Positions 1 through 7,542 of a stretch of 64,000 nt of DNA are shown one piece after another. The stretch covers positions 10,240-74,239 of the forward strand of contig JAEZAD010000210.1 in assembly GCA_023430565.1 (NCBI GenBank), written 5' to 3'. Under the pieces are notes generated by a model that was not told the origin of the DNA, made no database searches, and was given only the letters and a program-made list of their open reading frames with translations. The DNA comes from Verrucomicrobiota bacterium (lineage in GTDB: Bacteria > Verrucomicrobiota > Verrucomicrobiia > Opitutales > Opitutaceae). Position 1 is the first letter of the stretch. Each line of letters starts with the position of its first letter. The translations under genes and the position numbers were made by a program.

Positions 1-151
1 TTGTACGAAGGCGAGGGCTGACCGCAGAGCAACGGAACGACAGGCGTGAGATGATCGAAGATGTTTTTACCACGGCGGAATTGTCGCCGTTTCTTGTGCG
101 CTCCCTCGACCTTCTGCTTGGCCCTGAGAGTCCCGTTGATCGACGGCGCCG

Positions 152-167
152 TTGCCTCATGAGGCAA
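152..167. promoter_or_regulatory. Perfect 16-bp palindrome
   Basis: TTGCCTCATGAGGCAA reads the same on both strands. It lies outside any supported gene and could be a dimeric regulator site. There is no direct evidence of function. Confidence 0.35.
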
Positions 168-321
168 AGATACATTTTCCGCCGGTTTCCCAGATCCGCC
201 ACGAACGGCCCGTCCTTTAAGTCTAGGACGGTGGGCCCCTCGCACGCGACCGGTCTTCCCGGTCGGTAATCCATCGCCCTTGCGCAGCTCGTCAACTTCG
301 GCGCCGATGAGTACCTCGCCG

Positions 322-335
322 GTAACGCTGGTTAC
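322..335. repeat. GTAAC-N4-GTTAC dyad, copy 1
   Basis: GTAAC at 322-326 and GTTAC at 331-335 are separated by GCTG. The half-sites match those at 464, 3155 and 7523, but this copy has a 4-base spacer instead of 3, so it is the weakest member. Confidence 0.4.
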
Positions 336-463
336 GTACTTCGCGCCCAACGGGGCATCAAGATTCTGCATCCAAGCTGGTGGGGTTCGTGCCATGCGGT
401 TGACAACTGCAAGCTATGAATAGCGCGGGCCTCTTTTTGCCGCAAGATTATTGCTTCATACAC

Positions 464-476
464 GTAACAATGTTAC
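464..476. repeat. GTAAC-N3-GTTAC dyad, copy 2
   Basis: GTAAC-AAT-GTTAC in a non-coding stretch. It has the same half-sites and spacing as the dyads at 3155-3171 and 7523-7539, so one protein may bind all of them. The ParB-like product of 3537-4364 is one candidate. Confidence 0.5.
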
Positions 477-541
477 AAGCACTGTAGGCAAACGTCCGAA
501 TCGTGATGCCGGCTGAGGGAAGCGATCTATTCCTGTGCGTG

Positions 542-931
542 TCAGTCGCCGGCGGTCCTTTGTTCGCAATTGCCCTCAACGGGCGGGTCTACGAGTTCGC
601 CCACGGTGCCGTCATCGTTCGCCTCTTCATCAAGATCGGTCTCGTCGTCTCTGTCCACCGCTTGGATTGCGATCCCATTTTGATCCAGGAGGCGGCGGAG
701 GTCCAGTATCTGCGAGCGCATTTTCTTGATGATCACCTGATCGCTTCTGAAACGTTCGCCGGCTCCACCCCAGCTGAATATCAAGTCAGCGGAGCCCTCC
801 AGCATTGCTATCCACGCATCAAGGGTGGGCCGGGAAATACCCACCTCCTTGGCCAATGCCCCTTTCTTGGCGCCGGTGGCGTAGGTGCGTAACACCACTC
901 GCAGTTTTTCGTGTGGATTCAGGGCCGACAT
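542..931 (-). CDS. Small HTH protein, transposase OrfA-like
   Basis: A 129-residue protein. Residues about 6-45 form a helix-turn-helix resembling the DNA-binding part of IS3-type OrfA proteins and other small transposase-like regulators: a helix with LRVVLRTY, then LAKEVGISRPTLDAW. Residues 70-95 are a probable helix, and the C-terminus is acidic and low in complexity. There is no transposase catalytic partner next to it and no terminal repeats, so it could be an orphan IS remnant or a small regulator. It is transcribed away from the 1269 gene, and the space between them carries a long dyad (989-1041). Function is unknown beyond DNA binding. Confidence 0.55.
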   Translation of the reverse strand: MSALNPHEKLRVVLRTYATGAKKGALAKEVGISRPTLDAWIAMLEGSADLIFSWGGAGERFRSDQVIIKKMRSQILDLRRLLDQNGIAIQAVDRDDETDLDEEANDDGTVGELVDPPVEGNCEQRTAGD

Positions 932-988
932 TTTTTTGGCAAATGTTTGGTTTGGGACTTGCGTGCTCTGCGAAACGGTTTTGAAGCG

Positions 989-1041
989 ACTTTACGTAAT
1001 AACCCTAGCCTCCCTATGAGAACGGCACAAAAACGTAAAGT
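989..1041. promoter_or_regulatory. Long-spaced inverted repeat between divergent genes
   Basis: The 337-base gap between the divergent genes at 931 and 1269 has no supportable gene. It contains a perfect 9-base inverted repeat, ACTTTACGT at 989-997 and ACGTAAAGT at 1033-1041, with 35 bases between. Its place between divergent genes fits a pair of operator half-sites. Which protein would bind is unknown. Confidence 0.4.
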
Positions 1042-1268
1042 TTTAGCACCAAATTGAAATGACAGCAGTGGAGATCCTCGTACCGCCGCCGCCGCCATTC
1101 GGCCTCTAGGAACGAGGCAACCGGCAGAGAAACGAAACCAATTTCGCTGCATCGGCGGGCAGAACGGAGCCCAGCATCTGGCTCAGCTCCGAACTCGGAC
1201 TGGGGGCAGCAGTTTCCGATGGGCACCCCATTTGTTCTTTTCGCCCTAAACGCGCATACCCGGTATGA

Positions 1269-1970
1269 TTGAGACCTCCGTCATCAAGCCAGTCGCCGGG
1301 TTTTCCGGCACCCGCTTCGCCCACCTCTCAAGGTGCTGGCGACAGCGGGCTGGCCCTGTTCGCAGAGGCTGACTGGAGTCGCGTTAGACCCAAAAGGGAA
1401 ATCGGGCAAAAAGAGCTGGGGCAGATTTTTGGGCTGTCCGTGCGGCAGATTCGCCGCCTTCAGAACGAGCAGGGGCTTGTCACCCCCCAACGGATGTCCA
1501 GCGCCGCTAGAATTCGGAGCTATCCGATCGACCAAATCATCCGATTCGCAACGGCCCGTTTTTTGGCTGGCCAGGAGTATGTCGCCGCATCCGCGGACCA
1601 TTACGGATGCAGGGAACTGCTGGAGACTGTCCGACGGGCTGTTGTCTGCAAATCGACGGCAGCCGATCCAACCAAACACATAGGGCTACGACACGAATTG
1701 CAGATCGAATTACTGGGGACAGGCGCGGTGCTTCCCTTGGCTCGGCAATTCGGGCTGACGGGGATCGAAATTGATCTGCAAACTGACTGCGCCCGCAAAG
1801 TCTGGGATCAGTTACTCACCATTCCAGGTTACCGCTCCGGGATGGCGAACTTCTTGCAAGCCGGCCTCGCCGCACTTGCCGTCCGAGACTCAGGTCGTGC
1901 CAAAGCGACATCATTACCTCCTTCCGCTGAACGTGCCCAAACCGCCATAGTCCCAATCGTGGCCGCCTAA
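1269..1970 (+). CDS. HTH-containing hypothetical protein
   Basis: A 233-residue protein if the TTG at 1269 is the start; no better in-frame start precedes the DNA-binding region. Residues about 45-68 contain a helix-turn-helix (IGQKELGQIFGLSVRQIRRL), followed by a segment that could form a wing. The rest has no domain I recognise. The first 35 residues are proline/serine-rich and may not be translated. It is followed after 5 bases by another HTH gene and then by an XRE/ImmA-like gene, forming a three-gene plus-strand operon (1269-3377). The likely role is transcriptional control or maintenance of a mobile element. Confidence 0.55.
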   Translation: MRPPSSSQSPGFPAPASPTSQGAGDSGLALFAEADWSRVRPKREIGQKELGQIFGLSVRQIRRLQNEQGLVTPQRMSSAARIRSYPIDQIIRFATARFLAGQEYVAASADHYGCRELLETVRRAVVCKSTAADPTKHIGLRHELQIELLGTGAVLPLARQFGLTGIEIDLQTDCARKVWDQLLTIPGYRSGMANFLQAGLAALAVRDSGRAKATSLPPSAERAQTAIVPIVAA

Positions 1971-1975
1971 CGCTG

Positions 1976-2332
1976 ATGCCGTCGTCGCTAACACATCAAG
2001 AGAGCAACAGCAGGCGAACAATTGCCTCCAACGTGCTGAGGCGGCGAAAATCGCTCAGGCGCAACCAGGCTCAACTTGCCGAGAGTATGGTAGCGCTGAG
2101 CGGACCCAACGCTTCATTTGATCGCTTTTCGGTGCGACGGATCGAAGCCGGTTCCATGAAGATCTCGGGGGCCATTCTCGAATTGAATCGCCTCCCCTCT
2201 GTCCTGACGACGGGCAAGCTGAATACGACGTCCATGACGGCAAAGGAAAAGGCGGAAGGGCTAATCAAAGCACTCGGTAGCGACACGGCCGTCATGACAG
2301 AGCTGATGCGCATGCAGAAGGAGGGATCCTAG
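1976..2332 (+). CDS. Small XRE-like HTH protein
   Basis: A 118-residue protein with a Cro/CI-type layout at residues about 15-70: LRRRKSLRRNQAQLAESM, then FDRFSVRRIEAGSMKISG, which matches the usual XRE pattern of a recognition helix followed by WE.G-like residues (here RRIEAG). The C-terminal 40 residues are helical, with no known domain. The ATG lies 5 bases after the preceding stop and the stop is 1 base before the next start, so the three genes are almost certainly co-transcribed. Confidence 0.6.
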   Translation: MPSSLTHQESNSRRTIASNVLRRRKSLRRNQAQLAESMVALSGPNASFDRFSVRRIEAGSMKISGAILELNRLPSVLTTGKLNTTSMTAKEKAEGLIKALGSDTAVMTELMRMQKEGS

Positions 2333-2333
2333 A

Positions 2334-3377
2334 ATGCCGTCGAAACTCTCGTCCACCGAGACTGAAGCTCGCACCGCCATCGGGCAGCGGATCCGCCAAA
2401 ACCGGCTGGATGCAGGGCTAAGCCTTGAGGAAACAGCACATCAAGTGACGGCACTGACGGGCGCCGTGCCCCCCTACGACCGGCGACATGCCGCGAAGTG
2501 GGAAAGCGGCTGCGCCCCCATCTCGCCGGACCTCCTAAAGGCGATCGCCAAGGTGCTCGCGACGGACACGTGGAGTCTGGCGTGGACGCCACCCACGGAG
2601 ATTCCGTTCCGCGCTCGTTTGCTGCACGTGTCCTCAGATCGTTGCATCCCCGACGCACTTTTGCGCCGCCTCCAAGGAGCACTGGAATTCGAAATCCGTT
2701 CCTGGGTTGAGTTCACGTATCGCGCCAAGCGCGGGCTGCCATTTCGGCGCCCCGTAGTGTTTCACCGTGGATGCCTCGACGTGGATGGGGCAGAATCGCT
2801 GGCCGTGAGGATCCGGCGTCAGTGGGAACTTGGGACGGCGCCCATTGCGGACGTTGTCCAAACACTTGAGGACACCGGTTTCGTTTTCCGCCATGTCGAT
2901 TGGGATCCATGCGATCACTCCTCGCCTGTTGTGCTCTCGGGAATGCTTCACGGTCGCCCCGGCATTTGCTGGAGCGGTCCCAGTCCGCTAGACCCGGCGG
3001 AGGCAGCTCAGTATCGATTGCGGATCCTGACATCCGCACTGCACGTCATCGCCCTGAGAAAAATGCCCTCCAGCGAGGCGATTCGGCAAGCCCACGACGT
3101 CGCCACAGCCATGCTATTGCCTCGCGTCGGCATGTCGGATCGATTTGGCGGGTCCTGTAACTCTGTTACAGCGGAAAATGTGCTCGCGCTCGCGGGCCGT
3201 TACGGCCTGCCGCCGGAAGGGGTGATCGAACGCCTCGTCCAAACCGCCACCATCGATGACGCTGCTGGTCATAGGCTCGCCCGGTCTGTTCACGGTCTGG
3301 CCCCAATCGTGCGCCGGGAAACCTCCATTCGGGTGCTTCTCCAGTCAGCGTCCTCGTTTGCGTTGGCGCGGGGTTAA
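2334..3377 (+). CDS. XRE HTH protein with degraded ImmA/IrrE-like domain
   Basis: A 347-residue protein. Residues 10-75 are an XRE helix-turn-helix (IGQRIRQNRLDAGLSLEETA, then AAKWESG). The C-terminal half follows the layout of ImmA/IrrE (DUF955) metalloproteases: a helix of the type AVRIRRQWELGTAPI, then VVQTLEDTGFVF, and later a helix with ATAMLLP, the counterpart of the family FAA.LLMP. Where active members have HExxH, this one reads SALHVIAL, so the zinc site appears lost. Active ImmA/IrrE proteins cleave a partner repressor and induce mobile elements or stress genes. Here a non-catalytic regulator is more likely. A GTAAC dyad (3155-3171) lies inside the coding sequence. Confidence 0.6.
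   Translation: MPSKLSSTETEARTAIGQRIRQNRLDAGLSLEETAHQVTALTGAVPPYDRRHAAKWESGCAPISPDLLKAIAKVLATDTWSLAWTPPTEIPFRARLLHVSSDRCIPDALLRRLQGALEFEIRSWVEFTYRAKRGLPFRRPVVFHRGCLDVDGAESLAVRIRRQWELGTAPIADVVQTLEDTGFVFRHVDWDPCDHSSPVVLSGMLHGRPGICWSGPSPLDPAEAAQYRLRILTSALHVIALRKMPSSEAIRQAHDVATAMLLPRVGMSDRFGGSCNSVTAENVLALAGRYGLPPEGVIERLVQTATIDDAAGHRLARSVHGLAPIVRRETSIRVLLQSASSFALARG
3155..3171. repeat. CTGTAAC-N3-GTTACAG dyad, copy 3
   Basis: A perfect 7-base inverted repeat around TCT, sitting within the coding sequence of the XRE/ImmA-like gene about 370 bases before the parB-like gene. A coding location argues for a parS- or silencer-like site more than for a simple promoter operator. Confidence 0.5.
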
Positions 3378-3404
3378 TTGCTTCCGGTAGTCGTCCTTCA
3401 CGTA

Positions 3405-3439
3405 CGGTGACATGACGCCCCAATTGCGAAATGTCACCG
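3405..3439. promoter_or_regulatory. CGGTGACAT / ATGTCACCG dyad upstream of the parB-like gene
   Basis: Perfect 9-base inverted repeat at 3405-3413 and 3431-3439 with a 17-base spacer, in the gap before the ParB-like gene. The size and place suit an operator for autoregulation of that gene. Confidence 0.45.
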
Positions 3440-3536
3440 AATGCCTGCGCACGAGTCATAGGTGGACAAGGGTTTGGTCCCGCGGGTTATCTGCATCCAC
3501 TAGATTTTGTCTCGAAAGTTTCCAGATACAGGGGGC

Positions 3537-4364
3537 ATGAATAACCAAAATCAGAACCTCGCAAAGGTCACAACTTGGGAAGCCCAACAGCAAACGGGCA
3601 TCCCTGCGGCGACGATGGTCGCTTGGATACACGGCGGGCATCTTGCCGCCGAACTTGAAAAGAAAGGCGAACGCGACGTCTACGTCTTCGCCATGCTCAC
3701 CCTCCAGCTGTTCTTGCTGAGCGAAAAAGCCGGCAAACACCAACGTTTGCCGCAGGAGGTACCGATCAGTGATGTCTGTCTCGATCCCGAGTATCAGCTT
3801 CGTGCGGCGACTAAACTCCGTGTGATTGGTGAATATCGTCAGTTGATGGACGCCGGCGTCGTTCTCCCACCCGTGACTTTGGTACGGCTCTTTGGCACCG
3901 GAGACTCATCACGTCTTGTACTGGTTGACGGGTATCACCGCTATCACGCTCATTGCGCTCTTGGGCTGTCACACATCCAGGCGAAGATCGTGGAGTGCTG
4001 TGGAACGCAAGAGGCCTTCGCACTCGCGCTGATGGCAAATCGTGACCACGGCTTACAACGCTCCGAAGCGGACAAACGGCACGTCGTCAAAGCGATGTTG
4101 TCGCGACCGGAATATGCTGCGCTGAGCGTCCGCGACCTCGCGTCGGTTTGCGGCGTCAGCCACATGACCATCAGCCGCTATCGCCGCCGCCTCGGTGGGA
4201 CGCGGCACGCGACGCAGCCGTCCACTATTCGAACCGAGCCAGGCACTCCCTCATGGATCGCCGCTCAAATCGGCCAGCTCGCGGCAATGCTGCGTGTCAC
4301 GAATCCGGAAGCGAGCCAATCACTCGTCGAGGTTCTCAAGCGTCACCAACTCATCGCCTCCTGA
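3537..4364 (+). CDS. ParB/Spo0J-like DNA-binding protein
   Basis: A 275-residue protein from the ATG at 3537, which has GGGGG just upstream; the in-frame TTG at 3507 is less likely. Residues about 80-160 form a ParB/sulfiredoxin-fold domain with the signature VDGYHRYHAH (family pattern DG.HR..A), preceded by LPPVTLVRL. Residues about 165-225 hold a ParB-type helix-turn-helix: LQRSEADKRHVV, then LSVRDLASVCGVSHMTISRYRRR. The N-terminus has an extra HTH-like segment (TWEAQQQTGIPAATMVAW). Such proteins act in plasmid/ICE partition or as regulators. No ParA ATPase is in the window, which favours a regulator or stand-alone ParB. Two dyad families nearby are possible binding sites. Confidence 0.75.
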   Translation: MNNQNQNLAKVTTWEAQQQTGIPAATMVAWIHGGHLAAELEKKGERDVYVFAMLTLQLFLLSEKAGKHQRLPQEVPISDVCLDPEYQLRAATKLRVIGEYRQLMDAGVVLPPVTLVRLFGTGDSSRLVLVDGYHRYHAHCALGLSHIQAKIVECCGTQEAFALALMANRDHGLQRSEADKRHVVKAMLSRPEYAALSVRDLASVCGVSHMTISRYRRRLGGTRHATQPSTIRTEPGTPSWIAAQIGQLAAMLRVTNPEASQSLVEVLKRHQLIAS

Positions 4365-4366
4365 CC

Positions 4367-4939
4367 ATGCCATCACTTTCGCACAAACGGGCAAAAAACC
4401 GTCAACGCGCAGAACGGTTCCGGAGCCGCACCAAGGCCGTGAACATCCCCACCACAATTATCCACACGATCGACACCATTCGCCCTCTCCTCGTTACCAA
4501 TAACGACTCTCCGTCGCGGCCTGACGTTATCATAACGGCCGTCTCTCTGCTTGCGACCCAGCTCGGGGTTATCGTTACGCCAGTCGCCCCGCCTCCGGCT
4601 CAGCCGCTCACCGATGCGCCAACGGTCAACCGCTCGGGAACCTTGTCGCAAAGCAACGAGAATGCGCTCCAGCCGGTGCCAGCATCACACGTTTTCGAAG
4701 GCGGCAAGACGTGGGTCGACGGCCCAAATGTGTTCGTCGCGTTTGGACGCCCCGACCACCGAAAGGAGCAGCTGAAGGATCGTGGCTACAAGCCCGATCC
4801 TCAGCCAACTGGATTCCGATGGCGAAAGGAGTGCCCAACGACCCTTGTGGCCGTTCATGAGTTCGGCGCGACTCTGGCCATGTTGGGCGGCGTCATCGGC
4901 AACACCGGAACGGGGGAGGGCCAGCCCACAAAAGTGTGA
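4367..4939 (+). CDS. Hypothetical protein of the ParB-like operon
   Basis: A 190-residue protein from the ATG at 4367, two bases after the stop of the ParB-like gene, so probably co-transcribed. The N-terminus is very basic (RAKNRQRAERFRSRTK) and could bind nucleic acid. The middle is proline-rich and probably disordered. The C-terminal 75 residues look folded, with a pattern (VFVAFGRPDHRKEQLKDRGY, then FRWRKE) that weakly recalls small domains of the form F..F..R..LK..G..W found beside mobile-element primases and helicases. I cannot assign a function. Confidence 0.5.
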   Translation: MPSLSHKRAKNRQRAERFRSRTKAVNIPTTIIHTIDTIRPLLVTNNDSPSRPDVIITAVSLLATQLGVIVTPVAPPPAQPLTDAPTVNRSGTLSQSNENALQPVPASHVFEGGKTWVDGPNVFVAFGRPDHRKEQLKDRGYKPDPQPTGFRWRKECPTTLVAVHEFGATLAMLGGVIGNTGTGEGQPTKV

Positions 4940-4949
4940 CCACGCCGCC

Positions 4950-5261
4950 ATGAAGACCCAACGAACAAAATGGATTCGCGTCCGTGCGTCGGTCGAGGAA
5001 GTCCGAACGATCGACGCCGCCGCGGCAGCGAATAATATGGGCCGATCAGAGTACGTTCGGAGCGTGCCTGAACGGGAGATGCTGTTGCGCGGGGCGCGGC
5101 AGGGGTTTGTCGTGTGGTGGATGGCGCGGTGCGAACGGCACTTGTCCTGCCTCAAGGAACGCCTCCCCGCCGATGAAATGATTGCACGTGAGGTTGTCGA
5201 TCGTGCGTTGTCGGCGGTTCTGGACATCTACCGGCAGGTGAAGGATCGCCATGACAATTGA
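4950..5261 (+). CDS. MobC-like ribbon-helix-helix protein
   Basis: A 103-residue protein from the ATG at 4950. The N-terminal 40 residues follow the pattern of plasmid mobilisation MobC/relaxosome accessory proteins: a short basic strand (KWIRVRASVEE), then a helix (TIDAAAAANNM), then GRSEYVR. The C-terminal half is helical. MobC-type proteins help a relaxase open the origin of transfer. No recognisable relaxase accompanies it, although the overlapping downstream gene (11-base overlap) is unassigned. A plain ribbon-helix-helix regulator is the alternative. Confidence 0.5.
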   Translation: MKTQRTKWIRVRASVEEVRTIDAAAAANNMGRSEYVRSVPEREMLLRGARQGFVVWWMARCERHLSCLKERLPADEMIAREVVDRALSAVLDIYRQVKDRHDN

Positions 5262-6369
5262 GCCGAATCCAAAGCAAGGCGAAGGCGCCAACCGTGGCGA
5301 TGCGTTTCACGACTACATCTTCGGCAACGTTACATGTAATGGAAAGGAGCGTTACGCGGAACCTGTCGACGTGTTCGGTACACCGCATGCGGTCTTCTCG
5401 GCCTTAGCACGGGAATATGCGCGTTACTCGTCCAACCCAATCACGACCTTCAACCTCAACTTCGCGGAGCACCTCGGAATCGCGACCGTCCGCGCCATCA
5501 TAAGCCGGGTCGACGCGGTGATCTGTGCAGGACTCCACGACGCCGAGATTATTCGATTGGGTGCGGTGCACTGGGAATGCTCGGAAAATGAAAAGCAGCG
5601 CCCAACCCAGCCGATCGATGATCCCGCAAAAACCATTACCACCAATGCGCATATCGGGTACGTGAACACCTTGGTTTCGTCCGGGCGACGCTGGCAGCCA
5701 TATTGGGAGGGCGCTGATCGTGGTGTGTTCGTGGCTTTGACGGAGATCCTCAACTACGACTTCCACCTGGCCAGTGCGAAGGATCCCGGTCGCGAAAGGG
5801 ATGTGATCTGTATTCCCATTCCAGGCGACAGTCCTGCGGTCCGCAGCTTCAAGGAAGACATCGAATACCGTCTGCGTCAGGCGCAACAGTTTCGGGAACT
5901 GGAATGCCAACGAGACGCTCGCCTATTGGTCGCCACAATGGACGGTGTGCGCAATGTTGTGGCGAATCGCGAAGGCCTTGAGGTTTTTCCAAGTCTCGGC
6001 CGACCGTTCGAGGTAAAGGGAAAAATTGTCCAATCGGACGAGCGTCGCGCGGCCACCGAGCGGGAAAAATCGTTGTATCACGATCGCAAACTTCGGGAGG
6101 AGTATTGGCTCGATCTTGTCAGGTGGATTGGTGGGCGTGAGGAACGCCACCGTCGACTCCGCCGGGCGAAGAAGCGCTTCCAACTTCCATTCCATTTCTC
6201 AGATTCGGACCTGCTGCCGGCCCACGTGATTGACATGCCCGTTTTCTCCCAAGACGCGCCTATTGATGCCGTCGAGGTGCTTACGGCGCCCGTGACGTGC
6301 GCGCTCAAACACGAAACTGGCCGCAAACCCGAACTGGCTGCTCCGTGGCGAACTCTACTCTTCCGGTGA
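5251..6369 (+). CDS. Hypothetical protein, translationally coupled to the MobC-like gene
   Basis: A 372-residue protein whose ATG overlaps the end of the preceding gene by 11 bases, implying translational coupling. I recognise no domain. Residues about 210-310 are rich in charged residues and probably form long helices (REKSLYHDRKLREEYW, RREERHRRLRRAKKR), while the first 200 residues look globular. Conserved-looking histidines and acidic residues occur in the first half, but no relaxase HUH motif could be made out. The gene ends the plus-strand module and converges on the defence operon. Confidence 0.5.
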   Translation: MTIEPNPKQGEGANRGDAFHDYIFGNVTCNGKERYAEPVDVFGTPHAVFSALAREYARYSSNPITTFNLNFAEHLGIATVRAIISRVDAVICAGLHDAEIIRLGAVHWECSENEKQRPTQPIDDPAKTITTNAHIGYVNTLVSSGRRWQPYWEGADRGVFVALTEILNYDFHLASAKDPGRERDVICIPIPGDSPAVRSFKEDIEYRLRQAQQFRELECQRDARLLVATMDGVRNVVANREGLEVFPSLGRPFEVKGKIVQSDERRAATEREKSLYHDRKLREEYWLDLVRWIGGREERHRRLRRAKKRFQLPFHFSDSDLLPAHVIDMPVFSQDAPIDAVEVLTAPVTCALKHETGRKPELAAPWRTLLFR

Positions 6370-6457
6370 CCGTCGCTGCCGCTGTTCGCGGCGATTGACT
6401 CGATCCTAGCTGGGATTGCGCCGACGCTCGGCTGATCGCTTCGGGGGCTCGTCCACA

Positions 6458-7417
6458 TCATTCAGCTGGGGGCTCAGAAGATGAGCCGACTAGATGAACA
6501 ATTGGCATTCCCCATCCTTCGAATACATCCCCCGCATTCTCTTGTTCGACCCGACGCGGGGGGCCTTGTCCGTTTGTGGCATCAACAGTCACCACTTGAT
6601 CAACAAGCTCTACGGAGCGACTCGTGAAGTGGAGTCCGCCACCTCCTCGAACGCCACCCGCCCCCCTTCCAGCATGAGAGCTGACGCTTTGTTTCCACGT
6701 GCACTCTAGCAGGTCCCACACGAGTTCATCCCAGTCATCGCGCGCCGACGCACGATCCCAGGAAAACGGTCGGCCGGCTTTCTTGTTGAGGAAGTCGTCC
6801 ACAAACGCAGCTAAATGGGAGTAGGCCGGGACAGGCAACGCTTCCGACGCTTCGGCGACACGGCTGGCGAGGTCGATGATGAGGTATTGCGCGGCGGGTG
6901 AGCTACCTCCTTTGAACGGAAGAGATCTAGTCACTCTGCTCGAAGTCGAGCTGCCGGAATTCGGGTTATAGCTAATGTCGGGCCAGCCAGTGTACAACTC
7001 CCATTGCCCGGTGCGGGTTCGTGGCGGCCAGGGGGACGAAAAATCCTTCGCTTGGAGGAGCGCAGCTTTGCGCCGCCGACCGCGGACATCACTTACCACC
7101 AAAAGCAAGTCACCTACCTCGCACTTGTATGATCCAGCTGCGCTACCGGGAGGCGGCGTGCTGAACGTGCAATATGGCCGTTGGTGCGGGAAGACAGTTG
7201 CATAAGCGATCTTAGGAACCCAACGACGGAAGTACAATTGCCACTGCCTTACCGCGGCAGGTGAGAAGAACGTGCGATAGATTGCTTGCGGTTCATCGTC
7301 CCCAGCGGTGTCACCAGCTTTGAAGTGGGTATCAATGATTCGCTGTAGATCGTGCCGCAGACAAGCGGGGCAATGAAGATGGGGCGGGCTCGCATGGCAG
7401 CGGTAACGGTACGGCAT
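6458..7417 (-). CDS. Putative PD-(D/E)xK nuclease, last gene of the defence operon
   Basis: A 319-residue protein. It starts with a possible zinc-binding cluster (C7, H8, H14, C16, C19, H22). Residues about 95-125 carry what looks like a PD-(D/E)xK core: E100, then VGDLLLVV with D103 at the start of a strand, then ALLQAK with Q122 and K124. This is the variant in which the (D/E)xK element becomes QxK, seen in restriction-endonuclease-like families. The rest is unassigned, and a glycine-rich stretch lies near residue 270. It follows the kinase-ATPase gene by 125 bases on the same strand, so it may be the nuclease effector of that set, with its own control (see the hairpin over its start and the dyad at 7523). 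The assignment rests on motif reading only. Confidence 0.5.
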   Translation of the reverse strand: MPYRYRCHASPPHLHCPACLRHDLQRIIDTHFKAGDTAGDDEPQAIYRTFFSPAAVRQWQLYFRRWVPKIAYATVFPHQRPYCTFSTPPPGSAAGSYKCEVGDLLLVVSDVRGRRRKAALLQAKDFSSPWPPRTRTGQWELYTGWPDISYNPNSGSSTSSRVTRSLPFKGGSSPAAQYLIIDLASRVAEASEALPVPAYSHLAAFVDDFLNKKAGRPFSWDRASARDDWDELVWDLLECTWKQSVSSHAGRGAGGVRGGGGLHFTSRSVELVDQVVTVDATNGQGPPRRVEQENAGDVFEGWGMPIVHLVGSSSEPPAE

Positions 7418-7437
7418 AAAGAACCTCAGGTTTTATG
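7415..7437 (-). promoter_or_regulatory. Hairpin covering the start codon of the 7417 gene
   Basis: Read on the minus strand the sequence is CATAAAACCTGAGGTTCTTTATG and ends with the start codon. CATAAA pairs with TTTATG and ACC with GGT. The likely ribosome binding site (GAGG) falls in or next to the loop. Such a structure would hide the start, so translation may need unfolding. Confidence 0.4.
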
Positions 7438-7522
7438 GCATCCGACAACGACGTAAGCACCACCGGATCCGACCTCTAGTGATGCGAGTTCGCGAACTGA
7501 TAAAGTGGAAAGGAAGTCCCAC

Positions 7523-7539
7523 GTGTAACATTGTTACAC
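7523..7539. repeat. GTGTAAC-N3-GTTACAC dyad, copy 4
   Basis: Perfect 7-base inverted repeat around ATT, lying 4 bases past the stop of the kinase-ATPase gene and about 105 bases upstream of the PD-(D/E)xK gene. It lacks a T-tract on either strand, so it looks like a protein site more than a terminator. It could be an internal operator for the last gene. Confidence 0.5.
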
Positions 7540-7542
7540 CAC

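Larger units (their letters stand above)
1..541. other. No supportable gene; contains dyad symmetries
   Basis: No open frame in this stretch shows a recognisable domain or a convincing start. The short plus-strand frames are arginine/proline-rich and look like chance frames. What can be seen is a perfect 16-bp palindrome at 152-167, a small hairpin GACCGG-tcttc-CCGGTC at 248-264, and two GTAAC/GTTAC dyads at 322-335 and 464-476. The stretch may be the control region of the module to its right, or the tail of a gene outside the window. Confidence 0.4.

Noticed and set aside
51..269. 72-residue plus-strand open frame near the left edge
   Set aside because: Arginine-rich, no domain, no ribosome site, and it runs through a palindrome; probably chance.
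503..892. 129-residue plus-strand frame opposite the HTH gene at 542-931
   Set aside because: Antisense to a gene with a clear helix-turn-helix; no protein-like motifs of its own.
7523..7539. Reading the GTGTAAC dyad as a terminator of the kinase-ATPase gene
   Set aside because: The stem is AT-rich and short, no T-tract follows on either strand, and the same half-sites recur at three other places, so a protein site is more likely.
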